The position numbers and the translations under genes were made by a program. The notes under the pieces are model-generated. The model worked only from the letters and a program-made list of their open reading frames with translations, was not told the DNA's origin and ran no database searches. Positions 1-12,012 of a stretch of DNA of 64,000 nucleotides are shown here, in pieces. Position 1 is the stretch's first letter. Each line of letters starts with the position of its first letter. The stretch is taken from assembly GCA_027563935.2 (NCBI GenBank), contig CM050450.1:92378439-92442438 (forward strand). The letters run 5' to 3'. The stretch is from Costus lasius. Lineage: Eukaryota > Streptophyta > Magnoliopsida > Zingiberales > Costaceae.

Positions 1-1660
1 AGCTGATGAAACCCCTTTCAAGAGGGGGGCGAAAAACCCTTAAGGGTGGCGCATAAAAATTGCAAGCGGAAGCAAGGGTTTTTCATGGATCTTAGCAAGA
101 TAATATGATCAACTTGATGAAGTTTAGATCCATACCAAAGCCATGAGGAAGATGGCGACTTGGAAGAGAAAGATCGAAAGGGATCTTCTCCCTAGTTGAT
201 GCACACAAGATGATGTGCTTGCTCCTTGGAGATCCTTGTGCTAGCAAGGTCCTTCAAGGGTCCCTCTCGTATGGTAAGGAAATGAGAGATGATGTCTAGG
301 CTTGCCGAACCTCCACGCCAAAGTCTCGTCAAGCAAGAGCAAGGAGACGAGAGTTGAATGGAGCGTTCAAGTCATTTGGCGTTCAAGGGAACATGCGCTA
401 AATGACTTTCCAAAATTGGAAAATCCATTAAGCCATGCATTCATGATCACTAAATCGATCAAAACGCCAAAACAATGAACCATACGTTCAAGCTCTTGAA
501 CCGGTTCAAAGTAAATGTGTTCGGTCCAAAGGCCAAACCAAGCCAGCCCAAGCCAATCGGTCTAGATCAACTAAACCCTAAGGTTTTCAATCTAACCGTT
601 CATCTCATGATGCTCTTGATCTCACCGATCTAGCATCATCTCTCTCGATCGAAGCTTACCGATCTCAAGCCCTAATCAATCAAACATGATCAGACCAGAT
701 CTCACTTACAATCAGAGATTAAATCCCTTTAAACTGAACCCAAACAATTCAGTCCACACGATCTGACTCAAGTAAGCCATATCATCAAATTGTGCGACCC
801 TAAGGGTTTCCTTTAAATGTCGGTAACAATAACTTACATTATCACGATCAGTGAGGGGTATCTAGCAACACATCACTGTCTCCCGATATAAAGAAAAGAG
901 TCTTCCAAGACTACACCCAAACCATAGCACAAGTGTGAATCCACTTCACAAGGCATACATGTATCCTTTGCCACTGGATGTTCTTATTGGACAAGCGTGT
1001 CAAGCTTGTGACTCCAATACGATGAGCATGATTAAATCAGATGAACATAGTCATCTGGGTATGGCCATACACTTTCTCAATCATCTCATATAGGGGGGGC
1101 CTTAGAACATCACACTCCTTAAACAAGGAGACGGCAATCCTTTATCTATCACTAGTGTCCTAACCTGACTCATGATCATTATCCAAGATAGTCTATAACC
1201 ATTATATTTCAAATGATATTGAACTACCTCAAAACAATGACATTCATCATTTAGGAACACAAGTGATCTCAAGTCAAAGGACATGTGCCACTTGTAGCAT
1301 ACAAGGATTATTCACATTGTGACAAGCAATTGAATATCCTAGTAGGGTCTGTCCATTACATCCAATGTACCCATGAGTCTACATCTTATTCCATGATCGA
1401 AGCATCCTATAAGATTAGAATACATATTAGTCTCAATCATATCAAGGCTGTCTCATGTTCACCAAGATATATCGACTAAGGACATTTAGCATGTCAGCCT
1501 AGCTGAACAGCTTTGAGACATTATTCAGTAGTACACTTATTACAGCAGACAAGGTAACAACCTGAATAATAACCATGCCTTTATAAACACAAGAGTTTAT
1601 TACATGATACTGATACAATCCCAAGGCCTCAAACATTAGCCTTAAGGGCATACCCCAACA
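1..1660 (-). repeat. 3' LTR of element A (cut by window edge)
   Basis: On the minus strand it begins with TGTTGGGGTATGCCC at 1660 and runs left past base 1. It matches 7395-8938 almost base for base. It carries the family's U3 blocks: the palindrome GTATGGCCATAC and the block GCTAGATACCCCTCACT. Its inner end has the C-run/G-run hairpin seen at all these LTR ends. Confidence 0.95.
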
Positions 1661-1661
1661 A

Positions 1662-1671
1662 TCTCCCACTT
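1662..1671 (-). other. Polypurine tract of element A
   Basis: Minus-strand AAGTGGGAGA lies directly upstream of the 3' LTR. The same sequence sits at the same place in C, F and G. It would prime plus-strand DNA synthesis. Confidence 0.85.
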
Positions 1672-1680
1672 GCACTTAAT

Positions 1681-4600
1681 CTAATGGTTGAGAAATCTCA
1701 AACCCATGTTATTACAGTGCTTCTCATGCTTCTGCTGCGCCAGAGGCTTGGTAAGCGGGTCAGCCAGATTGTCGTCTGTATGAACCTTGCATATTTTGAT
1801 CTCGCCACGATCTATGATCTCCCGGATCAAGTGAAACCGTCTCTGTATGTGCTTGGACTTCTGGTGCGACAGTGGTTCCTTTGCTTGTGCGATGGCTCCA
1901 GTGTTATCACAGAAGATAACCAAAGGATCGACACTCGAAGGAACAACACCAAGTTCTCTCACGAACTTACGAATCCACACTGCCTCCTTGGATGCTTCCG
2001 AGGCTGCAACATACTCGGCTTCTGTTGTGGAATCAGCAACAGTTGACTGTTTGAAACTTTTCCACACCACCGCTCCACCATTCAAGCTAAAAACATAGCC
2101 TGATTGCGATCGGAAATCATCCTGGTCCGACTGGAACGAAGCGTCAATATATCCTTCTATACTGAGTTCTTCCTGACCACCATATATCAAGAGCATATCT
2201 TTGGTCCTCCGCAGATATTTTATAATGTTCTTGACTGCAATCCAGTGCGCCATACCTGGATTACTTTGGAACCGACTGGTCACGCTTAACCCGTAAGTGA
2301 CGTCTGGGCGAGTACACAACATCGCATACATAATGGATCCAATAGCCGAAGCATAAGGCGTATTGTCCATTTCATCTTTCTCAGTCTGTGTTTATGGACA
2401 CTAACTCTTCGAAAGATTCAGACCATGTCTGACTGGAAGATATCCTCTTTTAGAATTCTCTAAATGGAATCTCTCCAGGACTTTATCGATGTAAGTACTC
2501 TGGCACAGCCCGAGAAGCCTCTTAGATCAATCCCTGTAGATCTTCACACCTAATACATAGGCTGCTTCTCCTAAATCTTTCATCTGGAAACATTTCCTTA
2601 GCCATGCCTTAACCGCATGCATTTCTGGAATATCATTTCCAATGATCAAGATGTCATCGACGTAGAGGACTAGGAATGTAATCACGCTCCCACTAAACCT
2701 CTTATATACACACGGGTCATCTTCGTTCTTGATGAAACCAAACTCAGAGATTGATTCATCAAAACGAATATTCCAGCTTCTAGATGCTTGTTTCAGTCCA
2801 TAAATGGACTTCTTTAGTTTGCATATTTTATGACGATCTGATGGATTAGTGAAACCTTCAGGTTGTGTCATATACACATCCTCATCCAGATTTCCATTAA
2901 GGAAAGCTGTTTTCATATCCATCTGCCAGATCTCATAATCGTAATATGCTGCTATCGCGAAAAGAATCCGAATAGACTTGAACATGGCTACAGGAGAGAA
3001 AGTTTCATCATAATCTATCCCGTAGATTTGTTTGAAACCTTTCGCAACTAGCCTGCCTTTATAGGTAACCACGTTACCATCCATGTCAATCTTCTTCTTG
3101 AAGATCCATTTACAGCCTATAGGGATTACTCCCGGAGGCGGATCAACCAAATCCCAGACTTGGTTATCTGACATGGAGTCCATCTCGGCTCGCATAGCTT
3201 CAAGCCATCTAGCTGACTCCGGTCCACTGACCGCATCCGCATAAGTAAGGGGTTCATCATTATCAATGATGTAGACTCCGTCATAGCGCTCAGGCTGACG
3301 ACGGATCCTTCCCGATCTTCGCGGTTCCCGTGATATCTGAGCCTCAGGTTGTTCAATAACCTGATCCACCGGCTCAGGCTCATCCAACTGTGCTTGACTA
3401 CTTTGTCCTTCCTCTGGATTCTCATCCAGCTTTATTTCTCTCCCACTGGCTTCTTGCAGAAGAAACTCCTTCTCAAGAAATATGGCCGTCCGAGCAACAA
3501 ATACTTTGTTCTCTTTGGGATCGTAGAAATAATAACCCTTAGTTTCCTTAGGGTAACCGACAAAGACGCATTTCTCAGATCTGTTCTCCAGTTTCCCAGA
3601 GGCGAGCTTTTTGACATAAGCCTCGCAACCCCAGATCCTGATAAATGTCAAGCTCGGCTGTTTCCCATACCATAATTCATATGGCGTCTTTGAAACGGCC
3701 TTGGATGGCACTCGGTTTAGTACCTTTGCAGCTGTTTCCAGTGCAAATCCCCAAAAGGAATATGGAAGAGTAGCCTGACTCATCATAGAACGAACCATAT
3801 CAAGTAACGTTCTATTTCTCCTCTCGGACACACCATTCCATTGCGGTGTTCCTGGCGGAGTGTGCTGTGAGATAATCCCACACTCCTTCAGATAGTCAGT
3901 AAACGCATGACTCAGGTATTCTCCACCTCGATCAGAACGAAGTGCCTTGATATTTCGGCCTAGCTGATTCTGTACTTCATTCTTGAACTCTTTGAACTTG
4001 TCAAAGGATTTACTCTTATGTCTCATTAGATAGACATAACCATATCTACTGAAATCATCAGTAAATGTAATGAAGTACTGATAGCCACCTCTGGCATGTT
4101 TACTAAACGGCCCACACACATCACTGTGTATAAGGTTAAGTAAACCTGAAGCCCTTTGACCTTTGTTAGGAAAAGGTGACTTCGTCATTTTACCCATCAA
4201 ACAAGCTTTGCATGTATCAATTTCCTCATAGGAGAATGATCCCAGCAGTCCATGATCATGCAACCGCTTAATGCGCTTCTTGTTAATATGGCCTAAACGA
4301 CTATGCCATAACAAGGTGCTGTCTTCAGCATACTTGGCTTTCTTATTATCAATGTTTTGTATAGAATATTCCATGTCCAACATGAATAACCCATTGTTAA
4401 TTGAACCAGTAGCATAAACAATATTATCAAGAGAAAGTACACACTTTGAAATATTGCATTCAAAGGCAAATCCTTTCCTAACAAGAGCAGGAATAGAGAT
4501 AATATTCTTGGTTATACTGGGTACAAAATAACAATTGTTTAATTCCAATACAATGCCAGATGGTAAAGAAATGAAATAGTCTCCTACAGCAACAGCAGCA

Positions 4601-5565
4601 ACCCGTGCCCCGTTTCCAACGCGTAGGTCTACCTCATGCTGTCCCACCTGCCTTCTTCTCTTGAGTTCCTGCACATTTGAACAAATGTGAACTCCACATG
4701 CAGTGTCCAACACCCATGAAATAGAAGAAGAAGATAACATGACCTCAGTCACATATATACCTGAGCCAGAAGCGATGCTTCCCCTCTTATCTCCTTGGAG
4801 CGCTTTACAGTCCTTTTTCCAGTGACCCAGCTGGCCACAGTGGAAACACCTGTTGTCCTTCGACCGCTTAACCTTTTGTTTCAGAGCCTTACTGTAGTTC
4901 TTGACAGGGGCTTTGCCCTTCTTCCCCTTCTTCTTGTTCCTAGAAGGAACCATTAAGACAGAGGTTGAAGGCTTTCCCTTCAGAGTCTCCTCAGTTGTCA
5001 AGAGCATATTCAGCAGCTCTGCCGGAGTACAATCGATCTTGTTCATATTAAAATTAATAATGAACGCATCGAAAGAGGGCGGGAGAGACTGCAGAATAAT
5101 GTCTACAGCAAGCTCCTGGTTGATGGTATGCCCCAGTTTCTCCAGAGCCTCCTTGTGCCCAATCATCTTGAGCACGTGAGCTCCCACTGGGCTCCCTTCA
5201 GCCAGTTTGCTCTGAAAGAAAAGCTTTGTCAGATTATAGCGTTCTGTCCTCGCCTGTGCAGCATACAGCATCTTGAGGTTCGCTATAATTTCTATAGCCG
5301 ACATATCCTCATGCTGACGCTGCAGCGGTGGCGTCATAGACGCTAGCATCAGGCAAGCGACATCAATGCTATCATTGACGTGCTTTTCATAAGCATCACG
5401 AACCGCCCTTGCGGCGTTCGCAGCGGGTTGAGGCGGCACAGCCGTCTCGAGGACATACAGTTTCCTCTCTGCCTTAAGAACGATCTTAAGGTGTCCGAAC
5501 CAGTCTGAGAAGTTTGGCCCAGCAAACTTCTCCCTTTCTAGTAGGGATCGCACATTGAAGCTCAT
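1681..5565 (-). pseudogene. gag-pol polyprotein of element A, three premature stops
   Basis: This is the Ty1/copia capsid-protease-integrase-reverse transcriptase-RNase H polyprotein. The frame runs from the ATG at 5563-5565. The gag CCHC knuckle, protease D-T-A motif, integrase HHCC and DDE residues, RT YVDD box and RNase H acidic residues are all present. Three in-frame stops fall between RT and RNase H: TGA at 2527-2529 (AGA in intact copies), TAG at 2401-2403 (CAG) and TAA at 2392-2394 (CAA). The last two are C-to-T changes. The frame is otherwise continuous to 1681. The TGA is also present in element C. The product would lack RNase H, so the copy is probably not autonomous. Confidence 0.93.
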
Positions 5566-5867
5566 GGTGTTCGTTGCTGCAGAAATCTACAACAATGCAA
5601 GAACAGCAAGGTCAGTATCAATGTATAGAATCAATCCAGGACTTAAGAAAGATTCTTTTTCTCACTATTTTATCTGGCTGAAAAATCCAGCAAAACAGCC
5701 CGAAAGAGTGGAACTCTTTTAGTGAGATGGGATCCAGATTTCATACTTGGTCTCCGCGTCCCGCTCAGGCGAGATAAGATGCACAGAGATGACAAGCACT
5801 AATTTCTGGTAGGCTGTCCCAGCCAATCGCCAACCCGTGCGATTCCCCTTCACCTGGGCAATCCAGC

Positions 5868-6106
5868 AGACTGTGCCAACTGAGTTGGTACAACACAGTC
5901 TCTGATCCCTCAGATGGCTGCCTCCATGCGCTACCATATGCGCCACATATGTAGCCTACATGGTCAAGCTGACCCGACCTACTCCCTGGACCACCACGTG
6001 CTATGCTGAGCAACGAGAAGCGATAAATCCCTTCTCTGTAACACGCAGGTGAAATCCCGCACTGTCTGAAGATAGATGGACGTACCCACTGAGTGGGTAC
6101 AACACG
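5868..6106 (-). promoter_or_regulatory. Paired leader hairpins of element A
   Basis: Hairpin 2 (5868-5901) has outer stem AGACTGTG/CACAGTCT, 5-nt bulge TTGTA, inner stem CCAA/TTGG and loop CTCAG. Hairpin 1 (6081-6106) has inner stem CCCA/TGGG with the same bulge and loop. In this copy its outer stem is CGTG/TACG, with one wobble pair. Function is unknown; a genomic RNA packaging or dimerisation signal is my inference. Confidence 0.65.
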
Positions 6107-7352
6107 GCTCCAACGATAGTCAGAACAGTGAGGTTTCGTGTCAGAAGGCATTACGTGCTTGATATTTTAGCGTTTGGATTTTAACGGTCTTTTATCTTCT
6201 TACTATCAGGCAAATCCTATGGCTATAGCAGAAGATAATTAAATCATGCTGTTCTACTTATTTAAACAATAAAAGAAAGCATGCATCTTATGTGGTAAAA
6301 GCCCATAGCCTAAGTAAGACCTTAAGATACTTAAGTCTTCACTTGCTCTTCTTGGGTCTTTAGCATCTCATCTGGTCCAACCCAGGGCCCTTGCGCCAAG
6401 AGCACCTCAGGTGCGCCACCAGCTGAATGCCCCTCTGGGATGTGTGCCTTTGTGCTCTTGTCTAATCAAAATACATTTTGATCTATCTAGACAAGTTTGA
6501 CTCGCAGGTCAATTATACAATAAATTAATTAAAAAGTGATTCACAGATCACAATAATATTAATTTACAGGTTTAATTCCAGGCACGCAGGCCCCAGCACA
6601 GCACACATTTAACATGGGCAGCCCACATAAGAATAAATAAACAAGCATAGGCATCAAACAACATGTGATCCAATTAAAAGAAAATAAATTTTGAAAACCC
6701 CATTGGCATCAATTTTAATTTTCTTATGTGCCCTACAACCTTACAATGGTCCATTGATAGGGATCCACTCATTCATCTAGTCAGATCCTCTGCCCCTTGC
6801 ATGCACCAAGTCCTAACTGACTCGAGTTGACCTAATGGTCAACCATGCATGCGCCAAGGGCTGAACAACCCTCATGAGGTCTGGCAAGCGGGTGTGATCC
6901 CGGGCCTAACTCATGTGTGTTCAATGGTTGTCTCAACCAGACCTCGCTACACACCTAAGATGCAATCGACCTATAGCCACCTCGTGCTTGCGCACAGGTG
7001 CCATCTGGTCGATCCATCTCGGCTGTCAGATGGTCTGATCAGACTATTGGATCTAACCTAGAGGTGACTTCAACCCCATCAACCCATCTAAGGGTTTATA
7101 GTAGGCGCCACTTAGATCTAGTCATAGGCGCGCATGTTAGGTTTTTGATAAAATAACATGAACTAAGCGCCAACACAAGACATGCGACAAGATGAACAAA
7201 CAACATGCGCCAACATAAGGTAAACATCTTACTTTCGCATGAAGAAATAACATGTAAGTTTCGCATGTCAACAAGATCTAAGCATACATGTAAATGCGCA
7301 ACCAAGGATCACAAAATATACCAAGCAATCATATTACATGCTTGAACCGCAT

Positions 7353-7364
7353 GCTCTGATACCA
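7353..7364 (-). other. Primer-binding site of element A (tRNA-iMet)
   Basis: The minus strand reads TGGTATCAGAGC, complementary to the 3' end of plant initiator tRNA-Met, two bases after the LTR end. Confidence 0.93.
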
Positions 7365-7366
7365 AT

Positions 7367-8938
7367 TGAAGAGTCCCCTTCAAGGGGGAGCGCAAGCTGA
7401 TGAAACCCCTTTCAAGAGGGGGGCGAAAAACCCTTAAGGGTGGCGCATAAAAATTGCAAGCGGAAGCAAGGGTTTTTCATGGATCTTAGCAAGATAATAT
7501 GATCAACTTGATGAAGTTTAGATCCATACCAAAGCCATGAGGAAGATGGCGACTTGGAAGAGAAAGATCGAAAGGGATCTTCTCCCTAGTTGACACACAT
7601 AAGATGATGTGCTTGCTCCTTGGAGATCCTTGTGCTAGCAAGGTCCTTCAAGGGTCCCTCTCGTATGGTAAGGAAATGAGAGATGATGTCTAGGCTTGCC
7701 GAACCTCCACGCCAAAGTCTCGTCAAGCAAGAGCAAGGAGACGAGAGTTGAATGGAGCGTTCAAGTCATTTGGCGTTCAAGGGAACATGCGCTAAATGAC
7801 TTTCCAAAATTGGAAAATCCATTAAGCCATGCATTCATGATCACTAAATCGATCAAAACGCCAAAACAATGAACCATACGTTCAAGCTCTTGAACCGGTT
7901 CAAAGTAAATGTGTTCGGTCCAAAGGCCAAACCAAGCCAGCCCAAGCCAATCGGTCTAGATCAACTAAACCCTAAGGTTTTCAATCTAACCGTTCATCTC
8001 ATGATGCTCTTGATCTCACCGATCTAGCATCATCTCTCTCGATCGAAGCTTACCGATCTCAAGCCCTAATCAATCAAACATGATCAGACCAGATCTCACT
8101 TACAATCAGAGATTAAATCCCTTTAAACTGAACCCAAACAATTCAGTCCACACGATCTGACTCAAGTAAGCCATATCATCAAATTGTGCGACCCTAAGGG
8201 TTTCCTTTAAATGTCGGTAACAATAACTTACATTATCACGATCAGTGAGGGGTATCTAGCAACACATCACTGTCTCCCGATATAAAGGAAAGAGTCTTCC
8301 AAGACTACACCCAAACCATAGCACAAGTGTGAATCCACTTCACAAGGCATACATGTATCCTTTGCCACTGGATGTTCTTATTGGACAAGCGTGTCAAGCT
8401 TGTGACTCCAATACGATGAGCATGATTAAATCAGATGAACATAGTCATCTGGGTATGGCCATACACTTTCTCAATCATCTCATATAGGGGGGGCCTTAGA
8501 ACATCACACTCCTTAAACAAGGAGACGACAATCCTTTATCTATCACTAGTGTCCTAACCTGACTCATGATCATTATCCAAGATAGTCTATAACCATTATA
8601 TTTCAAATGATATTGAACTACCTCAAAACAATGACATTCATCATTTAGGAACACAAGTGATCTCAAGTCAAAGGACATGTGCCACTTGTAGCATACAAGG
8701 ATTATTCACATTGTGACAAGCAATTGAATATCCTAGTAGGGTCTGTCCAGTACATCCAATGTACCCATGAGTCTACATCTTATTCCATGCTCGAAGCATC
8801 CTATAAGATTAGAATACATATTAGTCTCAATCATATCAAGGCTGTCTCATGTTCACCAAGATATATCGACTAAGGACATTTAGCATGTCAGCCTAGCTGA
8901 ACAGCTTTGAGACATTATTCAGTAGTACACTTATTACA
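7367..8938 (-). repeat. 5' LTR of element A, U3 end truncated
   Basis: It matches the 3' LTR (1-1660) except that the part equivalent to 1545-1660 is missing and element B follows from 8939. The last 31 bp (7367-7397) are an extra terminal module after the point where other family LTRs end, and they repeat the C-run/G-run hairpin. Confidence 0.93.
7530..7538 (-). other. Candidate LTR mini-exon of element A (start codon)
   Basis: Minus strand ATG GCT TTG is followed by GTATGG, a donor-like sequence. Joined to the acceptor at 5587/5586 it would be in frame with gag. No transcript evidence is available. Confidence 0.55.
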
Positions 8939-10969
8939 TCCAAGGTTCATCCTCAATGATGAAGATCCCATCGTGTTAGGTCGGCAGCGACCCGTACCTC
9001 TCAGGTGCACGACGAATCCTCCCAGACCTACGCAGGGCCTGTGTCTGAGCCTTTGGTTGCCCAGCAACCGGTGCATGTGGCTCAGGTTCCATCTCGGTGT
9101 CTTGTGATTGCACTTGGACCTTGTCCAAGTCAAACTTCCTCCCACTGACTTTTTTCATGAGAAATTATTTCTCGAGAAAGACAGCACCCCGAGCAACAAA
9201 AACTTTGTTCTCGCTGGAAATGTAGAAGTAATATCCTTTAGTTTCCATAGGATATCCCACAAACACGCATTTATCAGATCTGGGTTCTAGCTTGCTAGAA
9301 TCCTGACGTTTGACATGAGCCTCACATCCCCAGACTCTGATAAAAGAGAGATTTGGGCGTCTCCCACTCCATACCTCGTACGAAATCTTGGAGACACTCT
9401 TAAATGGAACATTATTCAGTATGAGAGAAGCTGTCTCAAGTGCATAGCCCCAAAACGAGGGAGGTAGAGTTGTATGACTCATCATAGATCGAACCATGTC
9501 CAACAAAGTTCGATTTCTCATTTCAGACACACCATTCCATTGAGGTGTTCCAGGAGGAGTGAGTTGGGATAGAATCCCACACTCTCTAAGATAGTCAAAG
9601 AACTCACCGCTCAGGTACTCTCCACCACGATCTGATCGAAGAGCCTTAATAGATCTACCAAGCTGGTTCTCTACTTCATGTCTGAACTCCTTAAATTTCT
9701 TAAAGGATTCAGACTTATGTCTGATCAAATAGACATAACCGTATCTACTGAGTCATCAGTAAATGTGATGACGTAGTTGTACCCTCCTCTACTTGTTTAC
9801 TGAATGGCCTACACACATCACTATGTATGAGATCCAACAAACCTCCTGCCCTCTCTCCAATCTTGGTGAAGGGTGCTTTTGTCATTTTCCCTAATAAACA
9901 TGGCTCGCAAGTATCAAACTCCTCCAAGGAGGTTGAATCTAACAATCCAATTGCATGGAGTTGTTGAATGCGATTCTTGTTTATATGGGCTAATCGACAA
10001 TGCCAAAGGTACGTACCAACTGAACCATTTAGTTTGATCCTATTATGATTTATGTTACATATAGAGTTATCCATGTCCAAGACATATAATCCATTGCACA
10101 AGGTACCATTCCCATAAAACATATTTGCAAATGAAAAAGAACAAGAGTCCTCTTTTATTTCAAATTTAAATCCTTTCCTTGCCAAGCAAGGAATAGATAC
10201 AATGTTTTTGGTTCGAGAAGGTACATAGTAACAATTATTTAACTCTAGAAGAAGTCCATAAGGCAGGGAGAGCGTCAAAAGTCCTACGGCAATAGCAGCA
10301 ACCTGTGCTCCGTTTCCAACACGTAGGTCAATCTCTCCAGGCCGCACCAATCTACTTTTCCTGAGCCCCTGCATATTTGTACAAATATGAGCTCTGCATG
10401 CGGTATCCAATACCCATGACATAGAAGTAGAAAGGTTGACTTCGGTAACATAAATACCTGAGCCAGAAGACGAAGCCCTGCTTCTCTTCTCCTCGTTTTG
10501 AAGTCGCACTATGTCAATCATGTGAGTTGGCACTCCACATGAATAGCACCTATTATTCCTGACCTTTTCCATCTTTATCATCAATGTCTTAGTTAAGCCT
10601 TTCAGCTCAATGCATTGAATGTCTACTTTCAGAGGGTTGAGCCCAACCAATTCATCGAAAAGATACCTTAGATTAATAATAATCTCAGAAACACTCTTCT
10701 AATCATATTGCCCTAGGCGATATGTTGGTTTGCATCAAATTAGCAACCTCCAAAGTATTTGCCAGATGCTTATCAAAAGCATCCTTCTCAGCCGCTAAGG
10801 CCGAGCATGGAAGTGGCTCAGGAATAGGCTGCTCAAGGACATATAGCTTCCTCTCGAGCTTGAGGACCATCCTCAAGTTCCGATACCAGTCCATAAAGTT
10901 GGTCCAACCAAATTATCCCTTGTCAGGATAGATCACAGTAACCATCTACTATTGTTCGTAGCCTTTGAT
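8939..10969 (-). pseudogene. gag-pol remnant of element B (gag, protease, integrase)
   Basis: It is clearly homologous to the polyproteins of A, C and F but diverged. The gag amino-terminus is at about 10703-10894. Much of gag before the zinc knuckle is then missing, and the last cysteine of the CCHC knuckle is replaced by valine. The protease motif V-L-D-T-A and the integrase HHCC residues follow (to 9745). A one-base deletion near 9750 shifts the frame. The integrase core continues at 9165-9728 with the GTPQWNGVSE motif. The linker ends in a DEPW-like stretch where the sequence is cut at 8939. It is not functional. Confidence 0.9.
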
Positions 10970-11408
10970 CTACAACAACCAAGAAAGCAGATGAGTACTA
11001 CTTCGAATCATTTAATCTAGACTTACATTAAATGATCATGGCTCCCACTATTTTAATCGAATTGACAACCCACAAAGTCAATCGGGAAATCTGAGATTTC
11101 CTAGTAAGATGGGATCCTTATTCCACATGAGGCTTCACGTCCCACGAGGGTGGGATGAGATGCACAAAGTGACCCATGCTTCCTAATGTGGGCACGCCGG
11201 CCGATTGCACCCAGGCAATTCCCCTTCTCAAGACAGTTCAAGCATTTTGTGCCCAGCTATGGCAGGAAAACACAAAACCTTAACCTCTCGAAGCCGCCTC
11301 TAGAGTTCCATCATGTGGCCACCACATATGAAAAACTAGTCAAGTCTATCCTGACCGTTATGCTCAGGGCCAACAATTTCCTTGCGAAGGCACGCCCAGA
11401 GTTTTAAC
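10970..11408 (-). other. Leader of element B, gag-proximal part
   Basis: Non-coding. On the minus strand it ends with a T-rich tract and TTGTTGTAG at 10970, like the acceptor in the A/C/F family. It continues upstream at 22790 beyond the H insertion. It contains a CCCAC/GTGGG hairpin. Confidence 0.7.
11141..11154 (-). promoter_or_regulatory. Leader hairpin a of element B
   Basis: Minus strand CCCAC-CCTC-GTGGG is a perfect 5-bp stem with a 4-nt loop. It sits where the A/C/F family has CTCGC-CTGA-GCGGG (38498-38511 in F): same stem length and loop length, different bases. Confidence 0.55.
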
Positions 11409-12012
11409 TGTTGGTGTATATGCCCTACAGACCAATGTATGGACATGGTCAGGCATTGTTTGAATGTACTTTGATAGAATTATTATTCTATATAGATGCA
11501 TGGTCGTTATTATGCAGACTTCTCTACCTGCGTTGATGTATTGAGTTGCATATATAATGTCCTAGGAGTTTGGATTGGATCCATTCTCATAAGCTATCCC
11601 CAGAGAAGGTACCATAGCAGATATGGGACAGCTTTGGTACATGTGAGACTGGTGTATGGGCTGGTTAGGTGCGGGGTACAGTAACGCAGACATACAGGTG
11701 CATTGGATGCACTGGAGTGATCCACCGTGAGGATTGACTTATCTAGTCAACAAGTCAATCTCACATGCAAGAGGTTTGCATTGATCCTTAGACTTGAGGT
11801 ATTCATGCCTAGATTTGATGATGGATATGCTTTGATGCAGTCTTACATCTCTCCATAATTGGGGGACCAAAACGACTGTCATTGGGCATGTCATAAGTCA
11901 TGTAGAGACATGGATGACCAATAGTAGGATTTGCCCCTTCTTTATTGGAAGCATGATATCCACTTGGGGGCGCCCCACCTTATTGGTGCATGACAGGCAT
12001 GTGTGGCCACAC
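11409..12012 (+). repeat. Solo LTR H, left part
   Basis: It starts TGTTGGTGTATATGCCC, as does element B's LTR. It is interrupted by element C (CACAC duplicated at 12008-12012 and 21142-21146) and continues at 21147. It is flanked by TTAAC at 11404-11408 and 22785-22789. The rejoined LTR is about 2.24 kb with no internal region, so it is a solo LTR. Confidence 0.9.

Larger units (their letters stand above)
5587..7529 (-). other. Leader of element A, candidate intron of 1943 bp
   Basis: There is no long open frame here. The minus strand starts with a donor-like GTATGG right after the mini-exon at 7530-7538. It ends in a T-rich tract and TAG at 5587, 21 nt before the gag ATG. It contains the primer-binding site and the two family hairpins. 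Splicing is inferred from conservation of site and phase in six copies. Confidence 0.6.
1..8938 (-). mobile_element. Element A: Ty1/copia LTR retrotransposon, decayed, minus strand
   Basis: Reading right to left the order is 5' LTR (7367-8938), primer-binding site, a leader of about 1.8 kb, gag-pol, polypurine tract and 3' LTR (1-1660). The window begins inside the 3' LTR: bases 1-3 match 7395-7397 of the other LTR, so about 28 bp lie outside. The 5' LTR lacks its first 116 bp or so and is fused at 8938/8939 to element B. The two LTRs differ at only a handful of positions by eye, so insertion is fairly recent, yet the polyprotein has three stops. The target duplication cannot be checked, because one end is missing and the other is deleted. 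Confidence 0.93.
8939..11408 (-). mobile_element. Element B: diverged Ty1/copia, left part
   Basis: This is the gag-to-integrase part of an older copia element. Its leader is interrupted at 11408/11409 by solo LTR H (TTAAC duplicated at 11404-11408 and 22785-22789) and resumes at 22790. Its reverse transcriptase and RNase H are absent: at 8938/8939 it meets truncated element A. The missing half, if it survives, should lie left of A outside the window. Confidence 0.88.

Noticed and set aside
7353..7364. GCTCTGATACCA motifs as possible tRNA gene pieces
   Set aside because: They are primer-binding sites complementary to tRNA-iMet, each next to an LTR end; no cloverleaf surrounds them.
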